From NCBI GenBank assembly GCA_016207645.1, contig JACQPH010000165.1, positions 1-37,661 on the forward strand: 37,661 bases of DNA. The letters are read 5' to 3'. The stretch's first letter is position 1, and the number at the start of each line of letters is the position of its first letter. Positions 30,524 to 37,661 of this stretch are shown here, piece after piece. The notes beneath the pieces were generated by a model, which saw only the letters and a program-made list of their open reading frames with translations, searched no databases and was not told where the DNA came from. Made by a program: the position numbers and the translations under genes. Source of the DNA: Elusimicrobiota bacterium (GTDB lineage Bacteria; Elusimicrobiota; Elusimicrobia; Elusimicrobiales; UBA9959).

Positions 30524-31350
30524 TGCCGGTGGAAAAAGGGATAAGGCTGGGCGCGTTGACGCTGGCCGGGCTGAAAAAGTCCGGCGGGCTGGAAGCCGCG
30601 CTGAAGGGGTTCGAACGTTTTTATATCGGCCCGGAGTTCTGCGAGAACCTGCTCGGCCTTTCGCTCTGCGCCGAAGCGGCCTGGCTGCTGAAGCGGGGCA
30701 GGAAGGTCTGCCTGCTGACCCCGCTGCTGAGCGAGAAGGGCCTGGGGCTGCTGGATTCCGTCTTCGGGAAGCTCCTGCAGCTGGTCGGGCGCGGCGAGCT
30801 GGACCCGGCGGGCCTGGAAGTGACCGTGAACGATTTCGGGGCCGTCGAGCTGGCCAGGAAGCGCCGCCTTCCGTTCACGCTCAACGCCGGACGCCTGCTC
30901 CACGACAACGTTTTCGACGACACGGGGAAGGACGACATCACCGTCCACAACGGGCTGGCCCTGGACTTCTTCCGCGGCCTGGGCATCAGGCGCTTCGAGC
31001 TTTCCACGCTCGGCGTCCGCCCCTCCGTGAATTTCGCGCGCGGCGCTGTCTTCGGTTTCGACCGGCGCTCCTTCAGGATAACCCTGCACTACCCCTACCT
31101 CAACCTCACCAGCACGCGCACCTGCCCGGTAGGGATGCGCGACACGCCGCCGATGGAGGCGGCGCGCGGCGTGGACTGCGCGCGGGAATGCCTCGTCAGC
31201 TCTTTCGAGCTGGCCCACCCTTCCATCAGGGAAAAGCTCCTGGTCCGCGGCAATACCGTCTACCTCGACTTCCCGCAGAAGTTCTACGCCTCGGAAAAGG
31301 ACCTCGCCAGGCTGAACGTGGACAGGCTGGTCTACTCCCCTTTTCCCTGA
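30523..31350 (+). CDS. U32 peptidase-family protein, UbiV-like
   Basis: The 275-residue partner of the preceding protein, overlapping it by one base (TGATG). Cys40 in GPEFCEN matches the early Cys of UbiV, and TRTCPVGM plus VDCARECL (C-x3-C) supply the other cluster ligands. The barrel pattern (FYIGPEFC, VTVNDFGAVEL, LNAGRLL) is that of U32 proteins. It probably forms a heterodimer with the UbiU-like protein. A terminator follows directly. Confidence 0.8.
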   Translation: MPVEKGIRLGALTLAGLKKSGGLEAALKGFERFYIGPEFCENLLGLSLCAEAAWLLKRGRKVCLLTPLLSEKGLGLLDSVFGKLLQLVGRGELDPAGLEVTVNDFGAVELARKRRLPFTLNAGRLLHDNVFDDTGKDDITVHNGLALDFFRGLGIRRFELSTLGVRPSVNFARGAVFGFDRRSFRITLHYPYLNLTSTRTCPVGMRDTPPMEAARGVDCARECLVSSFELAHPSIREKLLVRGNTVYLDFPQKFYASEKDLARLNVDRLVYSPFP

Positions 31351-31353
31351 TAT

Positions 31354-31388
31354 AAAAAAAGCCCCCCGGTTCCACGGGAGGCTTTTTT
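31354..31388. terminator. Bidirectional terminator between convergent genes
   Basis: A7 and GCCCCCCG pair with CGGGAGGC and T6 around a six-base loop, with one mismatch. U-tracts exist in both directions, serving the UbiV-like gene and the PhoH gene. Confidence 0.9.
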
Positions 31389-31400
31389 CGTTCCCGGCGG

Positions 31401-32702
31401 CTACAGCAGTTCCGCCACCAGGGCGGCCAGCGTGCTGCGCTCGGTCTTGGTGAAGGTCAGGTGGCCGTAGAGCTTCTGCCCGCGCATCCGGTCCACTATG
31501 TAGGTCAGGCCGTTGGAGGCGATGTCCAGGTAGGGGTTGTCGATCTGGTACGGGTCCCCGGTGACGACCACCTTGGTGCCCTCGCCGGCGCGCGAGAGGA
31601 TGGTTTTGATCTCGTGCGGGGTCAGGTTCTGCGCGTCGTCCACTATCATGTACTGCTTCGGCAGCGAGCGGCCGCGGATATGGGTCACCGAGGCGATCTC
31701 GATCTTCTCGTTCTGCAGCAGGTACTCGAATTTCTCCAGGGCGCTTTCCTGGTGGCGCTTGTCCATCACGAACTCCAGGTTGTCGTAGATGGCCCCCATC
31801 CAGGTGGAGAGCTTCTCCTCCTTGGTGCCGGGGATGAAGCCGATGTCCTTGCCGACGGGCACGATGGGGCGGCAGATGATGAGCTTGCGGTAGACGCTCT
31901 CCTCCACGGATTTCTGCAGTCCGCAGACCAGGGTCACCAGCGTCTTGCCTGTGCCGGCGGCGCCCAGCAGGGTCACCAGCTTCACGGAATCGTCCAGCAG
32001 CAGCTCCATGGCGCAGCGCTGCTCCTTGTTGAGCGGGCGGATGCCCCAGGGGGAAGGCTCGGCGTTGAGCGCCCTTATCCTGGCGGTGTCGCCGGGGTCC
32101 GCGCGGCCGATCGCCGACTTCTTGGCGTCGCCTTTGGCGTGCAGCACCACGAACTCGTTGGGCGACAGCTCCTTGTCGGGGCTGGCGATGACATGGTCCC
32201 TGTAGAACTTGTCCACGTCGGAGGCGGGAACCTCGAGCGAGATCAGGCCGGGATACAGCTCGTCGACGTTGACCTTGCCGGCCTCGTAGTCCTCGGTGGT
32301 GAGGCCGACGGCCTCGCCCTTGAGGCGCAGGTTTATGTCCTTGGTGACCAGGGTGGCGTTGTTCTTTTTCTGCTGATACCAGTACGCCGTGTTGAGAATG
32401 CGGTTGTCCATCTCCAGCAGCTTGAATTCCTTGGGCAGCACCTGCACGTGGTCCAGGTCCACTATCAGCGTGCCTCCGGCCCCGGTCTTCACGCCGGCGT
32501 TCAGCTTGCCCTTGGCCCGGAACTCGTCGAGCTTGCGGGAAACTATGCGGGCGCTCTTGCCGCGCTCGTCGCCGGCGCGCTTGAAATTATCCAGCTCCTC
32601 GATGACGGACATCGGGATCACCACGGTATTGTCCTCGAATTTGGTGAAGGAAAGAGGGTCGTGGATCAGGACATTGGTGTCGAGAATGTATACTTTTTTC
32701 AT
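31401..32702 (-). CDS. PhoH-family ATPase with N-terminal PIN domain
   Basis: The protein has 433 residues from ATG 32702 (GGAG nine bases upstream). An upstream extension of the frame to 32825 is rejected. Residues 1-135 are a PIN nuclease domain (YILDTNVLIHD, VIEELDNFK, LVTKDINLR). Residues of about 235-433 are the PhoH ATPase with Walker A GAAGTGKT and Walker B MIVDDAQN. Such PIN-PhoH proteins are thought to be RNA helicase/nucleases. It is a conserved housekeeping gene, divergent from bamA. Confidence 0.92.
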   Translation of the reverse strand: MKKVYILDTNVLIHDPLSFTKFEDNTVVIPMSVIEELDNFKRAGDERGKSARIVSRKLDEFRAKGKLNAGVKTGAGGTLIVDLDHVQVLPKEFKLLEMDNRILNTAYWYQQKKNNATLVTKDINLRLKGEAVGLTTEDYEAGKVNVDELYPGLISLEVPASDVDKFYRDHVIASPDKELSPNEFVVLHAKGDAKKSAIGRADPGDTARIRALNAEPSPWGIRPLNKEQRCAMELLLDDSVKLVTLLGAAGTGKTLVTLVCGLQKSVEESVYRKLIICRPIVPVGKDIGFIPGTKEEKLSTWMGAIYDNLEFVMDKRHQESALEKFEYLLQNEKIEIASVTHIRGRSLPKQYMIVDDAQNLTPHEIKTILSRAGEGTKVVVTGDPYQIDNPYLDIASNGLTYIVDRMRGQKLYGHLTFTKTERSTLAALVAELL

Positions 32703-32878
32703 TTTTTCTCCGTTGCCCCCGGCGCCGGCCGCGCAACCGTTCATGGCCCCGGCCCGTATTAGTGTGTGTAGATGATACCAAACTTCGCCAATAATGGGAA
32801 CCGGCGGATTCAACCGGCGCGGCAAAAATAGTAAGATATCTATATTGTGCGCCGTTCCGCGCTTTATTTAAGGATATG

Positions 32879-35374
32879 ATGAAAATTTTCCTGTACCTCC
32901 TCTTCCCGGCCTCGGCCGCTGTCCTTCCCCTTTCGGCGCAGACCGTTCCCCAGCCTGTCCCCGCCGCGGAAGCGGCGGTCGGCGAAGCCCAGACCCCGGA
33001 ACAGCTCCAGGAGTGGCTGCGCGGCCATGGGCTGCTCCCGGCGCAGCCGGAGCCGGGGTCGCTGCCCGGCATGGGCGCGGCCGGAACGGCGGCGGCCCCG
33101 GCGGCGGACGGGGAAAGCCGGGGCGGCGGCCCCTGGGAAGTGGCGGAAACGGCGGCGAAAGGACAGGTGAACCTGAAGGCGAAGGCCGTCATCAAGGCCG
33201 GGAAGGCCAGGAAGGGCCGCCTTTATTTCAAGGATTTCGTCAACGAGGACATCGAGGCCATCCTGGCCCTGGGCAGCGTGGAGAAGGCTTCGGTGGATAT
33301 CGAGGAGCTCCCCGGCCGCGCGGTCTCCCCGAAGCTGGCCGAGGCCGCGGGTTCCTCCGTCCCGGCGCGCATAACCTATATCGTCGCCGAAAAGCCGATG
33401 GTGAAGACCATAACGGTGCTCGGGGCCAAGGGCCTGTCCAGATCGGCCGTCAAGGACGAGATGACGCTCAAGGAGAAGGATTTCTTCGACGAGCTGAAGA
33501 TACGCGAGGACCTGATAAAAATAGTTGATAAATACCATGAGAAGGGCTTCATAGACGCCAGGGCCGACTACGAGGTGCGCTTCGACACGGCGGCTTCCCT
33601 GGCCTTCCTCACCGTTTCCGTGGTCGAGGGGAAAAAGGCGCGGGTGGCCGCGGTGCTGCTGGAAGGCGCGGCGGCTTTCAAGCACAAGAAACTGGCCGGG
33701 AAGCTGAAGAACCGGCCGAAAAAGATCTACTCCCCCCAGGACCTGGACGAGGACTTCAAGGCCCTGACCGACTTCTACAAGAACCGCGGCTACGCCGACT
33801 TCGCCATAACCGCCTCCTCCGTCACCTTCAACGAGGAGCGCTCCAGCGTGACCATCAGGCTCGAGGTCTCGGAAGGCAACAAGCAGAAATTCGGCGCCAC
33901 CTTCTTCTCCGGCAACACGGTCTACCTGCCCAGCGAGCTCCTGCCGGCCGTGGAGTACCGGCGCGGGAAGGTCTTCAACCAGGACCGCTACAACGACACC
34001 ATCCGCGGCATCCAGGACAAGTACGCGGACAAAGGCTACCTGAAGGCCGCCCTGCTCCCGGACAAGAGCTATAACGGGAAGACCGGCGAGATGGACATCA
34101 CGTTCAACATCACCGAGAACACCCGGATCTTCGTGGACCACGTGGACGTGGAGGGCAACAAGGCCACCAAGTCCTACGTGCTGAAGCGCGAGATCACCCA
34201 GAAAGAGGGCGAGGTGTTCAGCTCCACCAAGATCCGCCGCAGCCAGGAGAAGATCTTCAACCTGGGCTTCATCGACGACGTCAGCCCGGTGATCAACCCC
34301 ACCGCGGACCCCGACAAGGTGGACCTGGTGTTCGACATCGCGGAGGGCAAGCCCGGCATGCTGACGGCCGGCGCCGGCATCTCCTCCAACCAGGGCCTGG
34401 TCGGCACGCTCTCGCTCTCCCACCTGAACCTCTTCGGCAGGGCCTACAAGACCTCGCTGTCCTGGAACTTCGGCAAGCGGGTGCAGGACTACTACCTCAG
34501 CTGGTCCACCCCCTGGGTGGGCAGCCACCCCACCTCGCTGGGCGTGGACATCTTCAACACCCGCCACTTCAAGCCTTACCAGAACTCCATCTCGGCCTAC
34601 ACCGAGCGCCGCACCGGCGGCAAGGTGACGCTCGGGCCCCGCTTCAGCGACGACAAGTACCACCTGGTCACGGCCTATACCTTCGAGAAAGTGCGCATCT
34701 CCGACGTGGACGCCATCTACCCGGAGCTGACGGCCGGCACCAGCGTCACCTCCTCCATCTACCTGGAATTCGCCCGCGATACCCGTGATAACGTCTGGGA
34801 CCCCACGCGCGGCACCAAGAATTCCATAGGCCTGGAGTACGCCGGCGGCCTACTCCAGGGCGACGTGAACTACTACAAACCCACCTTCTCCTCCAGCTAC
34901 AACCTCAAGCTGTTCTCCATCGACGATTATCCCTTCGTGATGGCCATCGGCAACAGGTTCGGCTTCGTCGGGCGCTTCGGCGACACGAAGAAAGTGCCGG
35001 TCTACGAGCGGTACTTCATCGGCGGCGCCGAGACGGTGCGCGGCTATTCCAACAACGGCCAGATAGGCCCCCTCAACGGAGGCAGGGTCTACGACGTGGC
35101 CAATATCGAGTTCAAGTTCCCGCTGGCCCGCGAGCGCCGCCGCACCATCGTGCAGTTCGCCTTCTTCTTCGACATCGGCAACTCCTGGGACTCCTTCGAC
35201 CGCATCAGCGCCCGCTTCGGCACCGGGACGACGCGCCTCAAGGCCGGCGCCGGCTTCGGGATACGCTTCACCACCCCGGCCTTCCCGATACGGCTGGACT
35301 GGGGCTACGGCTTCAACCACAAGCCCGGGGAGCAGCGCTCGGACATCTATTTCACGCTGGGTAATCTGTTCTAG
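32879..35374 (+). CDS. bamA: Outer membrane assembly factor BamA (Omp85)
   Basis: This protein of about 831 residues is the central insertase of outer-membrane beta-barrels. A signal peptide ends near LPLSAQ, and a short Pro/Ala/Gly-rich stretch (about 25-95) follows. POTRA repeats run to about residue 490 (recognisable as KTITVLGAKGLSRS, RVAAVLLEGAAAF, KFGATFFSGNT, IFVDHVDVEGNK). The barrel follows, with the TVRGYSNNGQIGP loop motif corresponding to VRGF and a terminal YFTLGNLF ending in Phe. ATG 32879 is preferred over 32876 because AAGGA then has workable spacing. Next comes ompH, the usual order. Confidence 0.95.
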   Translation: MKIFLYLLFPASAAVLPLSAQTVPQPVPAAEAAVGEAQTPEQLQEWLRGHGLLPAQPEPGSLPGMGAAGTAAAPAADGESRGGGPWEVAETAAKGQVNLKAKAVIKAGKARKGRLYFKDFVNEDIEAILALGSVEKASVDIEELPGRAVSPKLAEAAGSSVPARITYIVAEKPMVKTITVLGAKGLSRSAVKDEMTLKEKDFFDELKIREDLIKIVDKYHEKGFIDARADYEVRFDTAASLAFLTVSVVEGKKARVAAVLLEGAAAFKHKKLAGKLKNRPKKIYSPQDLDEDFKALTDFYKNRGYADFAITASSVTFNEERSSVTIRLEVSEGNKQKFGATFFSGNTVYLPSELLPAVEYRRGKVFNQDRYNDTIRGIQDKYADKGYLKAALLPDKSYNGKTGEMDITFNITENTRIFVDHVDVEGNKATKSYVLKREITQKEGEVFSSTKIRRSQEKIFNLGFIDDVSPVINPTADPDKVDLVFDIAEGKPGMLTAGAGISSNQGLVGTLSLSHLNLFGRAYKTSLSWNFGKRVQDYYLSWSTPWVGSHPTSLGVDIFNTRHFKPYQNSISAYTERRTGGKVTLGPRFSDDKYHLVTAYTFEKVRISDVDAIYPELTAGTSVTSSIYLEFARDTRDNVWDPTRGTKNSIGLEYAGGLLQGDVNYYKPTFSSSYNLKLFSIDDYPFVMAIGNRFGFVGRFGDTKKVPVYERYFIGGAETVRGYSNNGQIGPLNGGRVYDVANIEFKFPLARERRRTIVQFAFFFDIGNSWDSFDRISARFGTGTTRLKAGAGFGIRFTTPAFPIRLDWGYGFNHKPGEQRSDIYFTLGNLF

Positions 35375-35408
35375 GCGGACCGGCAGGGAAAGGCGGGACC
35401 TTTAATTT

Positions 35409-36356
35409 ATGAAAAAGCTTCTATTCATCGCTTTGCTGGCGGCCCTGCCGCCCGGCGCCGGGGCGCTGGAGCTGCTGCTGGAGGAGAACCGCGGGGAATC
35501 CGGCACCATAGGCTTCGTGGACATAGACCGCGTCTTCAAGGAATATTCCGGCACCACCGGGGCCCGCGAGGAATTCATAGCCGAGATAAAGAAGAAGGAG
35601 GAGGTCCTCAACTCCAAAAAGGCGCCCATCTTCACCCTGAAAGCCGAAATAGCCAAGCTGAAACAGGAGCGGGAATTCGCCCTGACCCTCCCGTCGCTGC
35701 TGGAAACGCAGCGCAGCGTGGCCGAAGCGGCGGCGGCCACGGCAGCCGCGGCGGAAGCCGCCAAACAGGCCGCCGAGGAAACGGCGAGAAAGGCGGCGGA
35801 AGCCGCCGCGCTGGCCCTGCAGGTCTCCTCCGGCACGGTGGAGGTTTCCACCTCCGGAGCGCAGGTACCGGCCGAAGGCGTGCAGGCCTCCACCGCGGCC
35901 CCCCAGGTCCCGCCGGCGCAGCAGGCGCAGCCCGCCCCGCAGGCCCAGCCGCCGCAGCAGGCGCAGCCCGCCGCCCAGCCGCCGGCCGCGGCTTCCCTGC
36001 CCGGCATGGAGGGGATAGATATGCCGGGCATAGCCAAGGTCCCGGTCACGCACTTTAAATTTTCCGTGTCCACCTCGGTGCCCGAGATCGAAACGGCGCT
36101 GGCCGCCAGGGAAGCGGAGCTGGCCGCCAAGGAGGAGGAACTGCGCCTCCTGCAACTCCGGACCGAGCGAGAACTGCTGGAATACGAGAGCCGCAAGAGC
36201 GAGGTACTCCTGGGCCGCATTTACGTGGCGCTCAGGGAGCTGGCCATAAAAGAAGAGGTCAGCGTGATCATAGACAAGCGCAATATCCTGTTCGGGCAGA
36301 AAGCCGTGGACCTCACCGGCAAGCTGCTGAAGAGGCTGGAGGAGAGCGGGCTATGA
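35409..36356 (+). CDS. OmpH/Skp-like periplasmic chaperone with Ala/Pro/Gln insert
   Basis: This 315-residue protein is about twice the usual Skp length. A signal peptide ends near [19 protein letters not shown] is the Skp/OmpH opening, and coiled-coil arms run at about 50-145 and 220-265. Between them lies a low-complexity Ala/Val/Thr then Pro/Gln/Ala stretch (about 100-200) where the chaperone tentacles normally turn. [20 protein letters not shown] is the typical closing strand and helix. Position between bamA and lpxD supports the call. It overlaps lpxD by ATGA. Confidence 0.85.
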   Translation: MKKLLFIALLAALPPGAGALELLLEENRGESGTIGFVDIDRVFKEYSGTTGAREEFIAEIKKKEEVLNSKKAPIFTLKAEIAKLKQEREFALTLPSLLETQRSVAEAAAATAAAAEAAKQAAEETARKAAEAAALALQVSSGTVEVSTSGAQVPAEGVQASTAAPQVPPAQQAQPAPQAQPPQQAQPAAQPPAAASLPGMEGIDMPGIAKVPVTHFKFSVSTSVPEIETALAAREAELAAKEEELRLLQLRTERELLEYESRKSEVLLGRIYVALRELAIKEEVSVIIDKRNILFGQKAVDLTGKLLKRLEESGL

Positions 36357-37381
36357 AACTTACCGCCGCCGACATCGCCAAGCTCGCCGAGGGAGACCTG
36401 CGCGGCGACGGCGCTCTTCCCATCACCGGCGCGGCCCCGCTCGACAAGGCCGGCCCCGCCGACCTGGCCTTCCTGGCCGACCCGGCCCGGGCCGCCGCGG
36501 CGGCCGGTTCGAAAGCCGGCTGCCTGCTGGTCCCGCGCGGCTCGGAGGAGCTCTTCAAGGATTTTCCCGGCACTTTGGTCTGCACGATAAACCCCAAGTA
36601 CGCCTTTATGCTGGCCCTGCGCCTGGTGGAAAAAGAGAAAAGGCCTCTCCCCGCGCCCGGTGTGCACCCCTCCGCTTCCGTCTCCTCCTCCGCCAGGCTG
36701 GGCAAGGACATCCACATAGGCCCGCTGGCGGTAGTGGAGGACGGGGCCGGGCTCGCCGACGGCGCGATCATAGGCGCTCAGTGCTACGTGGGCCGGAACG
36801 TAAAGATAGGACGCTCCACGCGGCTTTACCCCGGGGTGAAGATAATGGACGCCTGCGAGATAGGCGCCGAGGTCATACTCCAGGCCGGGGTAGTGATAGG
36901 CTCCGACGGCTACGGCTACACCTCGCCGCGCGGCGCGCACGAAAAGATCCCGCAGCTGGGCAAGGTGATAGTTGAAGACCGCGTGGAGATAGGCGCCAAC
37001 TCCGCCGTGGACCGCGCCGCTCTCGAGGCCACGGTGATAGGCGGCGGCACCAAGATAGACAATTTAGTGCATATAGCCCATAACGTAAGGATAGGCAGGC
37101 GCTGCCTGATCATGGCCGGGGCCGGCATAGCCGGCTCCGTGGTCATAGGCGACAACGCCATCATCGGCGGCCAGGCCGGCATCTCCGACCACCTGACCAT
37201 AGGCGGGAACACCGTGATAATGGGCAGGACCGGCGTCATGGCCAGCCTCGGCCCCGACCAGATAGTCTTCGGCCACCTGGCCAAACCCCGCCTGCTGGCC
37301 ATGAAAATAGAGGCCCTGCTCTCCAGGCTCCCCGAGATGCACAGGACGCTGAATAAAATAAAGAAACAGCTGGGGATCTGA
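36353..37381 (+). CDS. lpxD: UDP-3-O-acylglucosamine N-acyltransferase LpxD
   Basis: This 342-residue enzyme of lipid A synthesis transfers a hydroxyacyl chain from ACP to UDP-3-acyl-GlcN. It has an N-terminal uridine-binding domain ([13 protein letters not shown]..., [10 protein letters not shown]), a left-handed beta-helix of hexapeptide repeats (about 105-310) and a C-terminal helix. The catalytic His lies in HIAHNV (His240/His243; the second is the usual one). It is translationally coupled to the ompH gene (ATGA) and followed by a structured gap and lpxC. Confidence 0.95.
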   Translation: MKLTAADIAKLAEGDLRGDGALPITGAAPLDKAGPADLAFLADPARAAAAAGSKAGCLLVPRGSEELFKDFPGTLVCTINPKYAFMLALRLVEKEKRPLPAPGVHPSASVSSSARLGKDIHIGPLAVVEDGAGLADGAIIGAQCYVGRNVKIGRSTRLYPGVKIMDACEIGAEVILQAGVVIGSDGYGYTSPRGAHEKIPQLGKVIVEDRVEIGANSAVDRAALEATVIGGGTKIDNLVHIAHNVRIGRRCLIMAGAGIAGSVVIGDNAIIGGQAGISDHLTIGGNTVIMGRTGVMASLGPDQIVFGHLAKPRLLAMKIEALLSRLPEMHRTLNKIKKQLGI

Positions 37382-37433
37382 GACGCTCTTTAACAAACGG
37401 TCAGCGCGGACTAGACATATGAACGGAGGGGAG

Positions 37434-37554
37434 ACCGCAGGGGCCAGGTTAGCAAAAGCCGCCGGAGGGCGAGGCTTGCGTAGCGCCGAGCCCGAGGCAG
37501 GCAGGCGCGCGCACGGTGTGCGCGACGCCGGTTTTGCGTTCTGGCCCCTGCGGT
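37434..37554. repeat. Structured palindromic element between lpxD and lpxC
   Basis: ACCGCAGGGGCCAG (37434-37447) pairs perfectly with 37541-37554. Inner arms share GCAAAA and CCGGC/GCCGG blocks, and a CGCGCAC/GTGCGCG hairpin lies within. It is the only content of the lpxD-lpxC gap apart from the lpxC leader. Confidence 0.65.
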
Positions 37555-37593
37555 AGGCCCCGACTTCACATCTCGCGGTTCTTAAAATCTACT

Positions 37594-37661
37594 ATGCGAA
37601 CGACCATTAAAGTTCCGGCGACCATAGAAGGGATAGGCCTGCATAAGGGCAAAGCCTCGCG
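37594..37661 (+). CDS. lpxC: LpxC, 5' end only (cut by window edge)
   Basis: The first 22 residues (MRTTIKVPATIEGIGLHKGK...) match the start of UDP-3-O-acyl-N-acetylglucosamine deacetylase (typically ...VxxxGIGLHSGK). Neighbouring lpxD supports it. The rest lies beyond the window. Confidence 0.8.
   Translation, partial: MRTTIKVPATIEGIGLHKGKAS

Noticed and set aside
31401-32825. PhoH start at 32825
   Set aside because: The 41 extra residues are not PIN-domain sequence; ATG 32702 with GGAG begins exactly at the PIN strand.

Overview
The window is GC-rich bacterial chromosome, most likely from the phylum Elusimicrobiota. Three things point there: a surface protein with the LTTYYPAPYG / GNVGIGT pattern that I associate with that phylum, a Gram-negative envelope block (bamA - ompH/skp - lpxD - lpxC), and a nitrogenase-paralog locus surrounded by many radical SAM genes. 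From memory, which I could not check, such a locus has been reported from groundwater Elusimicrobia genomes. The phylum call is inference.

Layout. 1-1.5 kb: a palindromic repeat and ygeW (carbamoyltransferase-like). 1.5-9.8 kb: a NifH-NifD-like fusion plus a NifK-like subunit on the + strand, flanked by a secreted SGNH hydrolase and a polytopic membrane protein that share one C-terminal domain. 9.9-13.2 kb (- strand): radical SAM, cysteine desulfurase and ygeY. 13.3-17 kb is an accessory patch: a small repeat element, a toxin-antitoxin pair, a 5'-truncated caspase-like gene and a REP-associated transposase (RAYT) between perfect 30-bp inverted repeats. 17-27.4 kb (- strand): a tightly packed, often translationally coupled series of a YPxCC protein, four radical SAM enzymes, an A24-type membrane peptidase, a Cys-rich secreted protein, an HxsB-like radical SAM/SPASM protein between two HxsD-like proteins, and a surface protein. 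27.5-28.4 kb: a secreted barnase-like RNase with its barstar inhibitor. 28.5-31.4 kb (+ strand): a further radical SAM gene fused by start/stop overlaps to a UbiU/UbiV-like U32 pair. 31.4-37.7 kb: conserved housekeeping genes (PhoH/PIN ATPase, BamA, OmpH/Skp, LpxD, start of LpxC).

How it may work together. The H-D-K nitrogenase-like proteins keep the ATPase and [4Fe-4S] features of the Fe protein. They lack the cofactor-binding Cys expected of a true nitrogenase, so they look like an ATP-driven reductase of some other substrate. Seven radical SAM enzymes, a cysteine desulfurase and U32 Fe-S proteins lie in the same 28 kb. Six of the seven radical SAM proteins share one auxiliary-cluster signature and look like one expanded family. 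The simplest reading is a multi-step anaerobic pathway building or modifying a cofactor or a peptide-derived product. An Hxs-like peptide-maturation module sits inside it. The product is unknown.

At least five families of long palindromic elements (1-117, 3573-3703 and 22325-22553; 22384-22477; 13290-13458; 15885-17036; 19177-19336; probably 37434-37554) sit in the short gaps between these genes. Several supply the last codons or the stop codon of the neighbouring gene. No gene-free stretch exceeds 300 bases. I saw no tRNA, rRNA or CRISPR array.
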